Part shown: piece after piece, positions 18,031-26,493 of the stretch
How positions within the stretch are numbered: the stretch's first letter is position 1
Layout: every line of letters starts with the position of its first letter
Assembly: GCF_009866805.1 (NCBI RefSeq)
Contig: NZ_SIZW01000040.1
Coordinates: 744,001-808,000, forward strand
DNA: 64,000 nt
From: Schauerella aestuarii
Lineage (GTDB): Bacteria > Pseudomonadota > Gammaproteobacteria > Burkholderiales > Burkholderiaceae_B
Reading direction: 5' to 3'
The notes under the pieces: generated by a model
Told to the model about the DNA's origin: nothing
Database searches by the model: none
Seen by the model: the letters and a program-made list of their open reading frames with translations, nothing else
Made by a program: the position numbers and the translations under genes

Positions 18031-18981
18031 TCAGGCGTGCGCCGAGTGGCGTGCAAGCACGGCCAGGGCATTGCGCGCGGCTGCCACACCCATGTTGACG
18101 TACGCCGCACCAGTCACACCGCCGATATGCGGACTGAGGATGATGCGCGGTTCCTGTTGAAAGGGATGGCCCTGCGCCATGGGTTCCACGGCAAAGCTGT
18201 CCAGGCCCGCCGCCATCACGTGGCCCGAGCGGACAGCGGCAAGCAGCGCTTGCTCGTTGACCAAGCCGCCGCGAGCGGTATTGACGAGAATGACGCCGGC
18301 CCGGCATTGCGATAGCGCGGTCGCATTCACCATCTCACGGTTGTCGTCCGTCAACGGGCAGTGCAGGGATATTGCGTCCGATTCTGCCCATAGGGTGTCG
18401 AGCGACACGACGTCAATGTAGTCGGGCAACTGTTTTGCATAGGGGTCATGGCCGATCACGCGCATATCCATGCCATGCGCCATGGCGGCCATGCGTTGAC
18501 CGATCGCGCCCAGTCCGATCAGACCGATGGTCTTGCCGGCGAGCTCTACGCTTTTGTGCGTCGACTTGTCCCAATGGCCGTGACGCATCCGCGCGTCGAG
18601 CGCGACCACGGATTTGGCGCACGTCATCAATAGCGCGAGCGCCTGCTCCGCAACGGCAGCGGCATTGGCGCCCACGGCTGCAACGACGTCGATGCCGCGC
18701 GCAGCGGCTGCAGCCTTGTCGATAGTATCGGTGCCGCTGCCGTGTTTGGAAATCACGCGCAGCGCAGGCGCGGCGTCCATCGCGGCTGCGCCCACCTTGC
18801 TGTAGCGCACGATGATCGCTACGGGATTGTGCGTGCGGCAGAGATCGACAATGCTCTCCTCAGACGGCGTTTTGCCGGCGTAGTGCACGTCGTAGCTGCC
18901 GAGCAGCGCGAGCGCTTCGGGCGCGAGATCGGCACCGGTGACGAGAACGGCAGGCTTATGGGCGGTGGGTGGGGGCGTCAC
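18031..18981 (-). CDS. D-2-hydroxyacid dehydrogenase (phosphoglycerate dehydrogenase-like)
   Basis: 316 residues. The NAD-binding motif is 'GLIGLGAIGQRMA'. The catalytic triad region shows 'VNTARGGLVNEQAL' (Arg), 'GLDSFAVEP' (Glu region) and 'SPHIGGVT' (His). It would interconvert a 2-hydroxyacid and a 2-keto acid in the cytosol. The start is a GTG overlapping the stop of the RraA-like gene (GTGA) and preceded by AAGGAAGGGG, so the two are translationally coupled. With the aldolase and receptor upstream it probably forms a small organic-acid catabolic operon under IclR control. Confidence 0.88.
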   Translation of the reverse strand: MTPPPTAHKPAVLVTGADLAPEALALLGSYDVHYAGKTPSEESIVDLCRTHNPVAIIVRYSKVGAAAMDAAPALRVISKHGSGTDTIDKAAAAARGIDVVAAVGANAAAVAEQALALLMTCAKSVVALDARMRHGHWDKSTHKSVELAGKTIGLIGLGAIGQRMAAMAHGMDMRVIGHDPYAKQLPDYIDVVSLDTLWAESDAISLHCPLTDDNREMVNATALSQCRAGVILVNTARGGLVNEQALLAAVRSGHVMAAGLDSFAVEPMAQGHPFQQEPRIILSPHIGGVTGAAYVNMGVAAARNALAVLARHSAHA

Positions 18982-19661
18982 AATGTTTCCCCTTCCTTGA
19001 GCACACCCGCGCTGCGCAGCGCGGCCGTCAACCATTTGGCTTCGGTGTCGCCGCCTTGGATCGCTGCGATTCGCGCGGCTTCATCGCGCACTTTCTTTTC
19101 CGCGGCCGGCAATAGCGCTTCGATTTTTTCGCGCTCGACCACGACCACGCCGTCAGCGTCACCGATGATGAAGTCGCCCGGATGAACGGTGACGCCACCC
19201 ACGGATACCGGATGACCGATACGTCCCGGCACGTTTTTCGTCGGGCCGTTCGGATTGGTGCCGGCGGCGAACACCGGATAGTCCATCTCGATGATCTCGA
19301 CGGTGTCGCGCGCGGCGCCATCCATGACCACGCCTGCGATGCCCAGCTTGCGGCAGGCGTTCATCATGATGGTGCCCATCAGTGCCGATGTCAGATCGCC
19401 CTTGCCGTCGATGACGAGAACGTCGCCGGGTCTGGCCAGCGAAATGGCCGCATGAATCATGAGGTTGTCGCCGGGCCTGACTTCCACGGTCAACGCGCTG
19501 CCTGCGACTGTCATGCGCGGATCCAACGGTCGAATCCGGCCACTGAGCGCGCCACGCCTGCCGGCGACGTCGGCCAGAATGGCGGGTTGCAGCGCAGCGG
19601 CACGCGCAACGATCTCGGCACTGACGCGAGGGAAGTCCTTGATGATGTCTTGGTTTGCCAT
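18978..19661 (-). CDS. RraA-like aldolase family protein (HMG/CHA aldolase-like)
   Basis: 227 residues from the ATG at 19661, preceded by CCAGGA. The central 'GDVLVIDGKGD' and 'GIAGVVMDGAARD' match the RraA/4-hydroxy-4-methyl-2-oxoglutarate aldolase fold, where the Arg/Asp of 'DGAARD' bind substrate and metal. The fold includes both pyruvate aldolases and the RNase E inhibitor RraA. Context with a receptor and a hydroxyacid dehydrogenase favours the aldolase role. It is coupled to the dehydrogenase by a 4-base overlap. Confidence 0.82.
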   Translation of the reverse strand: MANQDIIKDFPRVSAEIVARAAALQPAILADVAGRRGALSGRIRPLDPRMTVAGSALTVEVRPGDNLMIHAAISLARPGDVLVIDGKGDLTSALMGTIMMNACRKLGIAGVVMDGAARDTVEIIEMDYPVFAAGTNPNGPTKNVPGRIGHPVSVGGVTVHPGDFIIGDADGVVVVEREKIEALLPAAEKKVRDEAARIAAIQGGDTEAKWLTAALRSAGVLKEGETL

Positions 19662-19830
19662 GAATATTCCTGGTTGCGAAGTGAGGGGAGGAATTGAAGT
19701 GAGCCGCGCACGCGGTACCGCCGTATAGCGTGCGTCGTAGACAGGGAGGTGGCTGTCGCGGGCGCCTGTGGGCGGCACGATCGCCGCCGGCGCGATACCG
19801 ACGGAAAACGCATCGCGCGCGAACACGGTC

Positions 19831-20799
19831 TTACTCGACTTTGGCGCCGGAATCCTTGACGATCTTTCCCCACCGAACGCGATCGTCGTGGATCAGCTTG
19901 GCGAATGCTTCCGGCGTGCTGGTCAGCACCCGCGCACCTTGCTCTTGATACTTCGTGCTGAGGTCTTTGGCCTGCAACGCCTTGTTGAATTCGGCGTTGA
20001 GGCGATCGACGATGTCCTTGGAGACGCCGGCGGGCGCGGCCAGACCGAACCAGGTCACGGCTTCAAACCCTGGGTAGCCGCGCTCGGCGATGGTGGGCAC
20101 ATCCGGCAGATCCGGCACGCGTTGCGCCGACGTGACGGCGAGCGCGCGCATCTTGCCGCTGCGCACATGGCCGATCAACGTGGGCACCGAAGACAGGTAC
20201 ATGTCGATCTGACCGCCGATCAGATCGTTGGAGGCTTGCGCCGCGCCTTTGTAGGGAATATGCGTGAACTGGACACCCGCCGCGTTCTGCAGTTGAACGG
20301 CGGCCAGATGCGACACCGTGCCATTGCCCGAACTCGCATAATTCAACACGCCGGGCTTGGCTTTGGCTGCGGCAATCATGTCGTCGAACGACTTCATCGG
20401 CGAGTTGGTGGGTACGACGATCACCAGTGGCGCGTCGGCGATCAAACCGATTGCCGACAGGTCTTTTTCGGGGTCGTAGGAAAGTTTCGAGTAGAGCGTG
20501 GGGTTGATGGCCAGGTTGCTGGTTTGCCCCAGCACCAGGGTGTAGCCATCGGCGTCCGATTTGGCTGCCATATCGACGCCGATGTTGCCGCCTGAGCCAG
20601 GACGGTTTTCCGTAACGATGTTCCAGCCCGTGTTCTTGCCCACGGCGACCGCGGCCTCGCGTGCCAACACGTCCGTGCCGCCGCCGGGCGGGAAGGGCAC
20701 GATCAATCGGATGGGTTTATTGGGATAGCCCTGCGCTGCACTTACTGCAGATGCCAAGACCAAGGCCAAGCCTGATACAGCGCGCACGATGCCATTCAT
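19831..20799 (-). CDS. Periplasmic Bug/TctC-type solute-binding receptor
   Basis: 322 residues from the ATG at 20799 with GGAG upstream. The signal peptide is cut near 'VSAAQG'. 'PIRLIVPFPPGGGTDVLAR' and 'RPGSGGNIG' are the standard substrate-binding turns of the Bug family. It captures carboxylates or related solutes in the periplasm. No TctA/TctB membrane genes are present, as is common for orphan Bug proteins. It is first in the divergent operon facing the IclR regulator, with 169 bases before the aldolase gene. Confidence 0.9.
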   Translation of the reverse strand: MNGIVRAVSGLALVLASAVSAAQGYPNKPIRLIVPFPPGGGTDVLAREAAVAVGKNTGWNIVTENRPGSGGNIGVDMAAKSDADGYTLVLGQTSNLAINPTLYSKLSYDPEKDLSAIGLIADAPLVIVVPTNSPMKSFDDMIAAAKAKPGVLNYASSGNGTVSHLAAVQLQNAAGVQFTHIPYKGAAQASNDLIGGQIDMYLSSVPTLIGHVRSGKMRALAVTSAQRVPDLPDVPTIAERGYPGFEAVTWFGLAAPAGVSKDIVDRLNAEFNKALQAKDLSTKYQEQGARVLTSTPEAFAKLIHDDRVRWGKIVKDSGAKVE

Positions 20800-20865
20800 G
20801 ATTTTGTCTCCGATCGTTTTTATGGTGGGCAGATTGTGTTCGCGTGTTCCACCCAATACAATAGG

Positions 20866-20883
20866 TGTTCGTATAGCGGAACA
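20866..20883. promoter_or_regulatory. IclR-type operator between iclR-like regulator and receptor operon
   Basis: TGTTCGTATAGCGGAACA is an imperfect palindrome with TGTTC/GAACA arms, very like known IclR-family operators with TTCCGNNNNNCGGAA-like symmetry. It ends at the regulator's start codon, so binding would repress its own gene. Further TGTTC half-sites occur at 20837 and 20845 on the receptor side, which could allow control of both directions. Confidence 0.6.
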
Positions 20884-21644
20884 TGTTGCACACCATGAAC
20901 ACTGACCATGATTCGGAACTGAACGAATCGGAGAGCGACGACGGTGTTACCGCCGTTCGGCGCGCAATGCGGATATTGGCGGCGTTCGGCGTGGAAGATG
21001 CGTGTTTGTCGCTCGCGGAATTGAGCCGGCGCACGGATTGCCATCGTTCCACCGTGCTGCGTCTGGCCAGAACGTTGGCCATGGACGACTACCTGGCGCA
21101 ACGTCCAGACGGTACGTGGCGGTTGGCCCGGGCCGCGGGATGGCTGGGCGCCTGTTATCAGGCTACGTTCAACGTGCTCGAGGTGGTGCAACCGGTGCTG
21201 CACGATCTATCGGCCGCAACGGGTGAGAGCGCCACGTTCTACGTTCGCGAGGGCAAGCAACGCGTGTGTATTGCGCGAGTGGAAGGCCCAAAGTCGATTC
21301 GCCATCACGTGCGCGTTGGCGCTGGATTGCCGCTCAATCTGGGCAGCCCTGGCCGCGTGCTTCTGGCGTTTTCCGGCGAATCGGGCGAACCCTATGAATC
21401 CATTCGGCGCGCGGGATACATGATGTCGCTCGGTGAGCGAGAGGCGGAGGTCTCCAGCATTTCCGCACCGGTGTACGGGCTTAACTGGAGTCTCGTGGGC
21501 GCCATATGCATTTCAGGCCCGATCTCGCGATTGAATGAACAAGTTTTGCTGGGCCACAAGGAGGCGATTCTTGGCGCCGCGAGTCAGCTCTCTCGCTCGA
21601 TGATGGGGGTGGGCCAACCCCGACGCGCGCTCGGCAGTAAATGA
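20883..21644 (+). CDS. IclR family transcriptional regulator
   Basis: 253 residues. A winged HTH occupies about residues 22-85 ('LSLAELSRRTDCHRSTVLRLARTL'), followed by the IclR effector domain ('FYVREGKQRVCIARVEGP', 'PLNLGSPGRVLLAF'). An alternative start is the ATG at 20895. It lies divergent from the Bug receptor/RraA-like/hydroxyacid dehydrogenase operon and is its likely regulator. The effector would be the pathway's substrate or an intermediate. Confidence 0.88.
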   Translation: MLHTMNTDHDSELNESESDDGVTAVRRAMRILAAFGVEDACLSLAELSRRTDCHRSTVLRLARTLAMDDYLAQRPDGTWRLARAAGWLGACYQATFNVLEVVQPVLHDLSAATGESATFYVREGKQRVCIARVEGPKSIRHHVRVGAGLPLNLGSPGRVLLAFSGESGEPYESIRRAGYMMSLGEREAEVSSISAPVYGLNWSLVGAICISGPISRLNEQVLLGHKEAILGAASQLSRSMMGVGQPRRALGSK

Positions 21645-21786
21645 ACGAAGGTGCCGCACGATTGAGGAGGGCATGGGCGCTGGCCCCAGCGCCTTAAGCC
21701 AAGATGGCCGTTACAAACCGGCACACCTGCGTTTCGCGCGGATTGTTATGGTTTTTCCGACGCCAACCCTCCAGCCGGTGAGTGCA

Positions 21787-22236
21787 ATGAGAAGAACCTT
21801 AACCGTACTTTTGTGCAGCGGCCTTGCCTGCATTTCATTTCCCACGGTCGCCCAATATGACGCCGGTGCCACACAGATGCTGGGTCAAGGCATGGGATTC
21901 GGCGCCTACAGTTCCAGTACCTATCGCAATAGCATTGAAGCCACAAAAGATAAACGCGGTAGTGCGTCGACAAAAGCGAAACGCCACGGCCGCGCGGATA
22001 ACAACTCGAAGAAGGACAGCGCAAAAACGGCAGAGCCCGCGCTGCGCAGCCAGGCAGATGTCGATCGGTATATGAATGCCCGCATGGCGTACCACGCTCG
22101 TGCACTTCAGCCGGAGTACAAGCGGCGCGCCGCACGCGATGGTCAGGCAGCTGCCGACAAATGGATTCGTGCCAAGGGTGAGGAGCTCGGCAAGATGGAA
22201 GGTGAGCGCGCCCGCAAACTGGTGGTGCGGGACTGA
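21787..22236 (+). CDS. Hypothetical secreted protein, charged and lysine-rich
   Basis: 149 residues from the ATG at 21787. A clear signal peptide ('RRTLTVLLCSGLACISFPTVAQ') is followed by a Gly/Ser/Tyr segment, a Lys/Ala-rich basic stretch and a C-terminal charged helical part ('AAADKWIRAKGEELGKMEGERARKLV'). I recognise no family. It would be periplasmic or secreted. It stands alone between the IclR gene and a convergent reductase gene. Confidence 0.6.
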   Translation: MRRTLTVLLCSGLACISFPTVAQYDAGATQMLGQGMGFGAYSSSTYRNSIEATKDKRGSASTKAKRHGRADNNSKKDSAKTAEPALRSQADVDRYMNARMAYHARALQPEYKRRAARDGQAAADKWIRAKGEELGKMEGERARKLVVRD

Positions 22237-22353
22237 TCGCCGCACGCCTCAGCAGCAAAAGTGTGCCTTTCTCACGCCGCGCTAACACGTCATTTCTTGT
22301 CGTGAGCGCGCGACGCGATGTGCTTCTGCGCGTGCGATGTCTGCTTTGCGAAC

Positions 22354-23373
22354 TTAACCCCAGCCCTCCAGCACCACCTTGCCGCGCGCCTTGCCCGACT
22401 CGATCAGTGCGTGGGCTTTCTTGAGGTTGGCGGCGTTGATGGTGCCCAGGTGTTCGGCCAGTGTGGTGCGGATCAGCCCGGCATCGACCAGAGCGGAGAC
22501 TTCGTTGAGCAGGCGATGCTGGCCGATCATGTCGTCGGTGCCGAACAGCGAGCGCGTAAACATCAGTTCCCAATGGATAGACACGGCCTTGCGCTTGAAC
22601 GGCAGGGCATCCAGCACGGCAGGATCATCGATCAAACCGAATTTGCCCTGCGGCGCGATGGCTTCCAGGATCTCTGCGATATGCGCATCGGTGTGCGTCA
22701 GGCTGACGATGTAGTCGACGGTTGCAAAGCCGATGCGCTTGAGTTCTGCAGCAATCGACTTGCTGTGATCGATCACGTGATGCGCGCCAAATCCCTTTAC
22801 CCATTCCTGCGTTTCGGGGCGTGACGCGGTGCCGATGACGGTGACGCTGGTCAGCCGGCTGGCCAATTGCGTCATGATGGAACCGACGCCGCCCGAGGCG
22901 CCGATGATGAGCAGCGTTTTGTGGCTGGGTTGTTTGCCGGGCATCAGGCCCAGGCGGTCGAACAGCATTTCCCAAGCGGTGATGGCGGTAAGCGGCAGTG
23001 CGGCGGCCTGCGCGAAATCAAGCGAGGCGGGCGCATGGCCAACGATGCGCTCGTCCACCACGTGCAGCTCGCTGTTGGTGCCGGGCCGGGCGATGGAGCC
23101 CGCGTACCACACACGATCGCCGGGCTTGAATAGGGTGACGTCGGGGCCCACGGCCATGACGATCCCGCTGGCATCCCAGCCGAGCACTTTATGGGTGTGA
23201 CCCTCGGCGGGTGCGCTGCTGGTGCGCACTTTGGTGTCGACCGGGTTGACCGACACGGCCTTGACTGCCACGAGCAGATCGCGCCCGGTCGCAACCGGGT
23301 CGGGTTGGGTAATGTCGATCAGCGAATCGGTCTGACTGATGGCTTGAGGCTTGGTGTATCCAACGGCTTTCAT
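22354..23373 (-). CDS. Zinc-type alcohol dehydrogenase family / quinone oxidoreductase-like (MDR) enzyme
   Basis: 339 residues from the ATG at 23373, preceded by GAAAGGA. Medium-chain dehydrogenase fold: N-terminal GroES-like part with 'LGWDASGIVMAVG', then a Rossmann part with 'IIGASGGVGSIMTQLA'. The structural zinc Cys cluster is absent, as in the quinone-reductase branch. It would reduce quinones or enones with NADPH in the cytosol. The SDR gene follows on the right in the same orientation but with 124 bases between. Confidence 0.85.
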   Translation of the reverse strand: MKAVGYTKPQAISQTDSLIDITQPDPVATGRDLLVAVKAVSVNPVDTKVRTSSAPAEGHTHKVLGWDASGIVMAVGPDVTLFKPGDRVWYAGSIARPGTNSELHVVDERIVGHAPASLDFAQAAALPLTAITAWEMLFDRLGLMPGKQPSHKTLLIIGASGGVGSIMTQLASRLTSVTVIGTASRPETQEWVKGFGAHHVIDHSKSIAAELKRIGFATVDYIVSLTHTDAHIAEILEAIAPQGKFGLIDDPAVLDALPFKRKAVSIHWELMFTRSLFGTDDMIGQHRLLNEVSALVDAGLIRTTLAEHLGTINAANLKKAHALIESGKARGKVVLEGWG

Positions 23374-23497
23374 GAGCGTCCTTTCGAAAATGGGCGAGTG
23401 CGGTGCGCTTGTCATTCATTACTCGACAAGCATATCGCCTGATGCTGACGACGATGTGGTGCATGCGTGAGCACGCCGTCGCGTGCCCCGATGGCAA

Positions 23498-24295
23498 TCA
23501 GGCTGGATGGGATGCGGTTTGATAGCGCGCCGCCACCTGCGCCTGACGAAGATCTCCCATCAGGCCCTGGCGCGCAGCGTCCAGATCATCCCAGCGCGAG
23601 GCTACATGAAGCGGCGGAATCGTCACCGGCTCGCGGCGATCGAAACCCACCAACGCTGCGTCCACGAGCGCATCGACGTCCATGAGGTCGGGCAACGTAG
23701 CGGTATCGATGCCGGCGCGTTCCCAGAGTTCCGTGCGGGTGCCGGCAGGCAACACAGCCTGCACATAGACTCCCTTCGGCGAAAGCTCCAGGCTCAGCCC
23801 CTGTGACAAAAACAGCACAAAGGCCTTCGTTGCGCCATAGACCGACATGCCGAATTCCGGCGCAAATCCCACTACCGAGCCGATGTTGACGATGGCGCCT
23901 TCGCCGACTTCTGCCAATCGCGGGGCGATGGCCGCGGAAAGTCGTGTGAGTGCAACGGTATTGAGCATGATCATCCGCTCGATGCTCTCGACGCTTTGCG
24001 TAGTGAAACCGCCGGATTGCGCAATCCCTGCGTTGTTGATGAGCGTGGTGATACGGGCGTCTTCGCGCAGGCGTTTTTCGACGGTTGCCAAGTCATTGGC
24101 CTGCGTCAGGTCGGCCTGGATCACATCCACGGCGCGCCCGGTTGCAGCATGCAGACGTGCGGCCAGGCTATCCAGGCGGGCCTTATCCCGTGCGACCAAC
24201 ACAAGATCGTGGCCGCGTTTGGCGAAGCGTTCGGCATAGGCCGCGCCGATGCCGGTGGAGGCGCCAGTGATGAGAACGGTAGAGGGCATGGTCAT
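23498..24295 (-). CDS. Short-chain dehydrogenase/reductase (SDR) family oxidoreductase
   Basis: 265 residues from the ATG at 24295. The cofactor motif 'TGASTGIG', 'INNAGIA' and the active site 'YGATK' are all present, with Ser in 'NIGSVVGF'. It is a classical cytosolic NAD(P)-dependent SDR with unknown substrate. It is divergent from a TetR-family regulator, with two inverted repeats in the shared 198-base region; it is probably the regulator's main target, and the MDR enzyme downstream may belong to the same regulon. Confidence 0.88.
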   Translation of the reverse strand: MTMPSTVLITGASTGIGAAYAERFAKRGHDLVLVARDKARLDSLAARLHAATGRAVDVIQADLTQANDLATVEKRLREDARITTLINNAGIAQSGGFTTQSVESIERMIMLNTVALTRLSAAIAPRLAEVGEGAIVNIGSVVGFAPEFGMSVYGATKAFVLFLSQGLSLELSPKGVYVQAVLPAGTRTELWERAGIDTATLPDLMDVDALVDAALVGFDRREPVTIPPLHVASRWDDLDAARQGLMGDLRQAQVAARYQTASHPA

Positions 24296-24371
24296 TTTCG
24301 GTGTTCCGATGAAGTGCGTTGCGAAGCGACGACCGAGGGGTCGGCCGGGGCTGAGTGAAGAGGAGTGATCC

Positions 24372-24396
24372 ATTGATCAGCAAATTGTGGATCAAT
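24372..24396. promoter_or_regulatory. Inverted repeat in the SDR/TetR intergenic region
   Basis: ATTGATC-N11-GATCAAT, perfect 7-bp arms. It lies on the SDR side of the divergent region. Together with the second repeat at 24429 it shares the core TGATGATGGTCG, found at 24396 and 24430. Confidence 0.45.
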
Positions 24397-24428
24397 GATG
24401 ATGGTCGTAATTAAAACAGTCAAGCACT

Positions 24429-24448
24429 TTGATGATGGTCGACATCAA
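24429..24448. promoter_or_regulatory. TetR-type operator candidate
   Basis: TTGATGATGGTCGACATCAA, perfect 6-bp arms (TTGATG/CATCAA) with an 8-base centre, 45 bases upstream of the TetR-family start codon. Size and symmetry fit a TetR-family dimer. Confidence 0.5.
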
Positions 24449-24493
24449 TGTATAGTCATCGCGTGTAGACGTGAAATTAAGGGGACCCGCGGC

Positions 24494-25057
24494 ATGAAAG
24501 TCACAAAGGCGCAAGCCGAAGCAAATCGCGCACGTATCGTCGACGCTGCGGCGGTGCTGTTTCGCGAGCGCGGGTATGACGGTGTAGGTGTGGTCGATCT
24601 GATGGCTGCGGCCGGCTTTACCCATGGCGGCTTTTACAATCACTTCGGGTCCAAGGCCGAACTGATGGCGGAGGCAGCGGCAAGCAGCTTCGTGCAGTCT
24701 TCCGCAGTGAACGCGGACGTTGCGGTTGCGGATTTCGTCGCGCACTACGCCTCGCGCAGGCATCGCGATGCACCCGGTAGCGGATGCACGATCGCGGCAT
24801 TGAGTGGTGACGCGGCTCGGCAGCCCGACGAGGTCAAGGCTGCCTTTGCGAACGGTATCGAGCGGTTTCTGGCTGACTTGGGGCGGGGCGATGACCCCGC
24901 TCAAGGTGGCGCCAAGCGCGCATCGCGAGCGGATTCGATTGAAACACTCGCCCAACTGGTAGGCGCAATCGTCCTTTCACGGGCATGCCCGGATGATTCT
25001 GCGCTGTCTGACGAAATCCTCGAAGTGTGCCGGTCAAAACTCATCGCGTCGCGATAG
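24494..25057 (+). CDS. TetR/AcrR family transcriptional regulator
   Basis: 187 residues from the ATG at 24494; the frame is open further up, but that stretch lies over the operator candidates. The HTH is 'GVGVVDLMAAAGFTHGGFYNHFGSK' in two parts (residues about 26-50). The C-terminal ligand domain contains 'GSGCTIAALSGD', as in the PsrA/YfiR-like branch. Probably a repressor of the divergent SDR gene that responds to an electrophile or quinone-like ligand, by inference. Confidence 0.88.
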   Translation: MKVTKAQAEANRARIVDAAAVLFRERGYDGVGVVDLMAAAGFTHGGFYNHFGSKAELMAEAAASSFVQSSAVNADVAVADFVAHYASRRHRDAPGSGCTIAALSGDAARQPDEVKAAFANGIERFLADLGRGDDPAQGGAKRASRADSIETLAQLVGAIVLSRACPDDSALSDEILEVCRSKLIASR

Positions 25058-25182
25058 ATATCGATCCTGCGTACACGTTTGGCGTGCCGGGCACTGGGAA
25101 GGCATACCGGCCGCGATAGTCGACTCCTCGGTCACCACACTCTGCCCCTGGCTTTGGCCTGGTCGCCGCGACTGTGTTCAGC

Positions 25183-25593
25183 CTACGTAAATGCCTGCAG
25201 CACAGAGGCCACGGCCATTTTCATATCTCTTTCAAGATAGGGCTTGCACAAGAACGCCGTGCGATGGGGAAGATTCAGCTCGTTGCCGAAGAAGCGGTCC
25301 GAATATCCGCTGACGAATACGACGGCAAGCTGTGGCTGCAAACGACGTACACCATCGACCAGTTGATATCCGCTTATCCCAGGCATTTGCATATCCGTCA
25401 CCAATAGTGCGATGGTGCCTCGCCGCTCGATGTCTTCAAGCGCCGCGAGGGGGCAGGTATGCGTAACCACCTCAAAGCCCATGTCGTCAAGAAGCTCCGA
25501 GGTCAATTCGGCGAGGAGGGGCTCGTCATCAACAACGTATGCCAGCGGGCGATGCTCGGCGGAAGGGGTAGGCGGCACAACGTTTATATCCAT
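25183..25593 (-). CDS. Stand-alone response regulator receiver protein
   Basis: 136 residues, a single receiver domain. The acidic pair is D22/D23 ('VVDDEP'), the phosphoacceptor is D67 ('LVTDMQMPG'), the Thr/Ser switch is in 'VFVSGYS' and the invariant Lys is K117 ('LCKPY'). There is no output domain. Such proteins relay phosphate or bind partners. No histidine kinase gene is nearby, so the partner is elsewhere; sequence type ('FVSGYS', 'CKPYL') recalls receivers linked to hybrid PAS kinases. Confidence 0.85.
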   Translation of the reverse strand: MDINVVPPTPSAEHRPLAYVVDDEPLLAELTSELLDDMGFEVVTHTCPLAALEDIERRGTIALLVTDMQMPGISGYQLVDGVRRLQPQLAVVFVSGYSDRFFGNELNLPHRTAFLCKPYLERDMKMAVASVLQAFT

Positions 25594-25743
25594 GAGTCGT
25601 GGATTCGATCGGGCCGCAGAGCCGGTCTGAATTCGTCTGCAGTCTTGGGCGCACAGCGGCTTGCGCCATGCGCCATGCGTTGTTCCCTAGCAAGTTCTCG
25701 GCCCGCATGCATGGGGTCATCCCATAGGATGGGGGCGCGGTGG

Positions 25744-25756
25744 GGGCATTCTGCCC
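25744..25756. promoter_or_regulatory. Palindrome GGGCATTCTGCCC followed by a TACAAT -10-like hexamer
   Basis: Perfect 5-bp arms around TTC. TACAAT follows at 25773-25778. The palindrome sits where a -35 element would be, so it may be an operator for the short transcript that ends at the hairpin at 25801, or for the downstream membrane protein gene. Confidence 0.35.
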
Positions 25757-25800
25757 ATCCGCACGCCTCGAATACAATGCCATCAACGTTTTTGACCCAA

Positions 25801-25828
25801 GCCCGACATCGTTGCGGGCCTTTTTGTT
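25801..25828 (+). terminator. Rho-independent terminator-like hairpin
   Basis: GCCCG-N9-CGGGC followed by CTTTTTG. No + strand gene ends just upstream; the closest leftward gene is on the - strand. So it would end a short RNA starting near 25785, or attenuate the membrane protein gene starting at 25865. Confidence 0.5.
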
Positions 25829-25864
25829 TTCAGCGGTTCGATTTACCGAGAGAGATTGCGGACG

Positions 25865-26485
25865 ATGGATTTTGCACTGACCTTGCTGGCGATTGCCGTA
25901 GCCTGGCATTTGATGCGCAGTCGCTATCAACGCGCACGCATCAGCTTGCTGGGGCGCCATCTGGCCAATATGAAACTCGAACGGCATATGGAAACACTGA
26001 CGCAAGGCTATACGCGCGCCATCCATGAGGATTCCGAGAGTCGCCAGTTGCAGGTATTGGATACCTTCACGCAGACCGAAAACGTGGTGGCTGCGAATGT
26101 GCAAACGCTGGCGGACGCGATGCAGAAAGAAAGTGAGCGCGATACCGCCATGGGGCCGTTCGCGTTTTGCGTGCCGTATGTCGAGCGTGTGGCGCCCGAG
26201 GCCGCCCTGCGTGACTTCCGCGCCTTGTTGCACATCCATGCAGCAGGTCTGCGTGCCGTAATCGGCAACGACGCCGGTCTGGATCCCAAAACACGGGCGT
26301 TTCACATCGCCGCTGAGTTATATCTGCTGCAGCACAGCTGCCATTGGTTCTGTAAATCCCGTGCCGTTGCCGATGCACGTTTGCTGATGCGTCACAAGGT
26401 CGAGCACAAAAAAGTCATCGAATCCGTATCCGCATTGACGCGGTCGTCGTACACGAAGTGGGTGGAGAATTCGCACACGCAGTAG
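25865..26485 (+). CDS. Hypothetical protein with one N-terminal membrane helix
   Basis: 206 residues from the ATG at 25865. A hydrophobic stretch ('FALTLLAIAVAWHLM') is followed by an all-helical charged body with 'FTQTENVVAANVQTLADAMQ' and a His/Cys-containing 'LLQHSCHWFCKSRAVADARLLMRHKVEHKK'. I recognise no domain. It probably faces the cytosol anchored at its N-terminus. It converges on the LysR gene with 8 bases between. A terminator-like hairpin lies 40 bases upstream of the start. Confidence 0.65.
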   Translation: MDFALTLLAIAVAWHLMRSRYQRARISLLGRHLANMKLERHMETLTQGYTRAIHEDSESRQLQVLDTFTQTENVVAANVQTLADAMQKESERDTAMGPFAFCVPYVERVAPEAALRDFRALLHIHAAGLRAVIGNDAGLDPKTRAFHIAAELYLLQHSCHWFCKSRAVADARLLMRHKVEHKKVIESVSALTRSSYTKWVENSHTQ

Positions 26486-26493
26486 CGTGGCGT

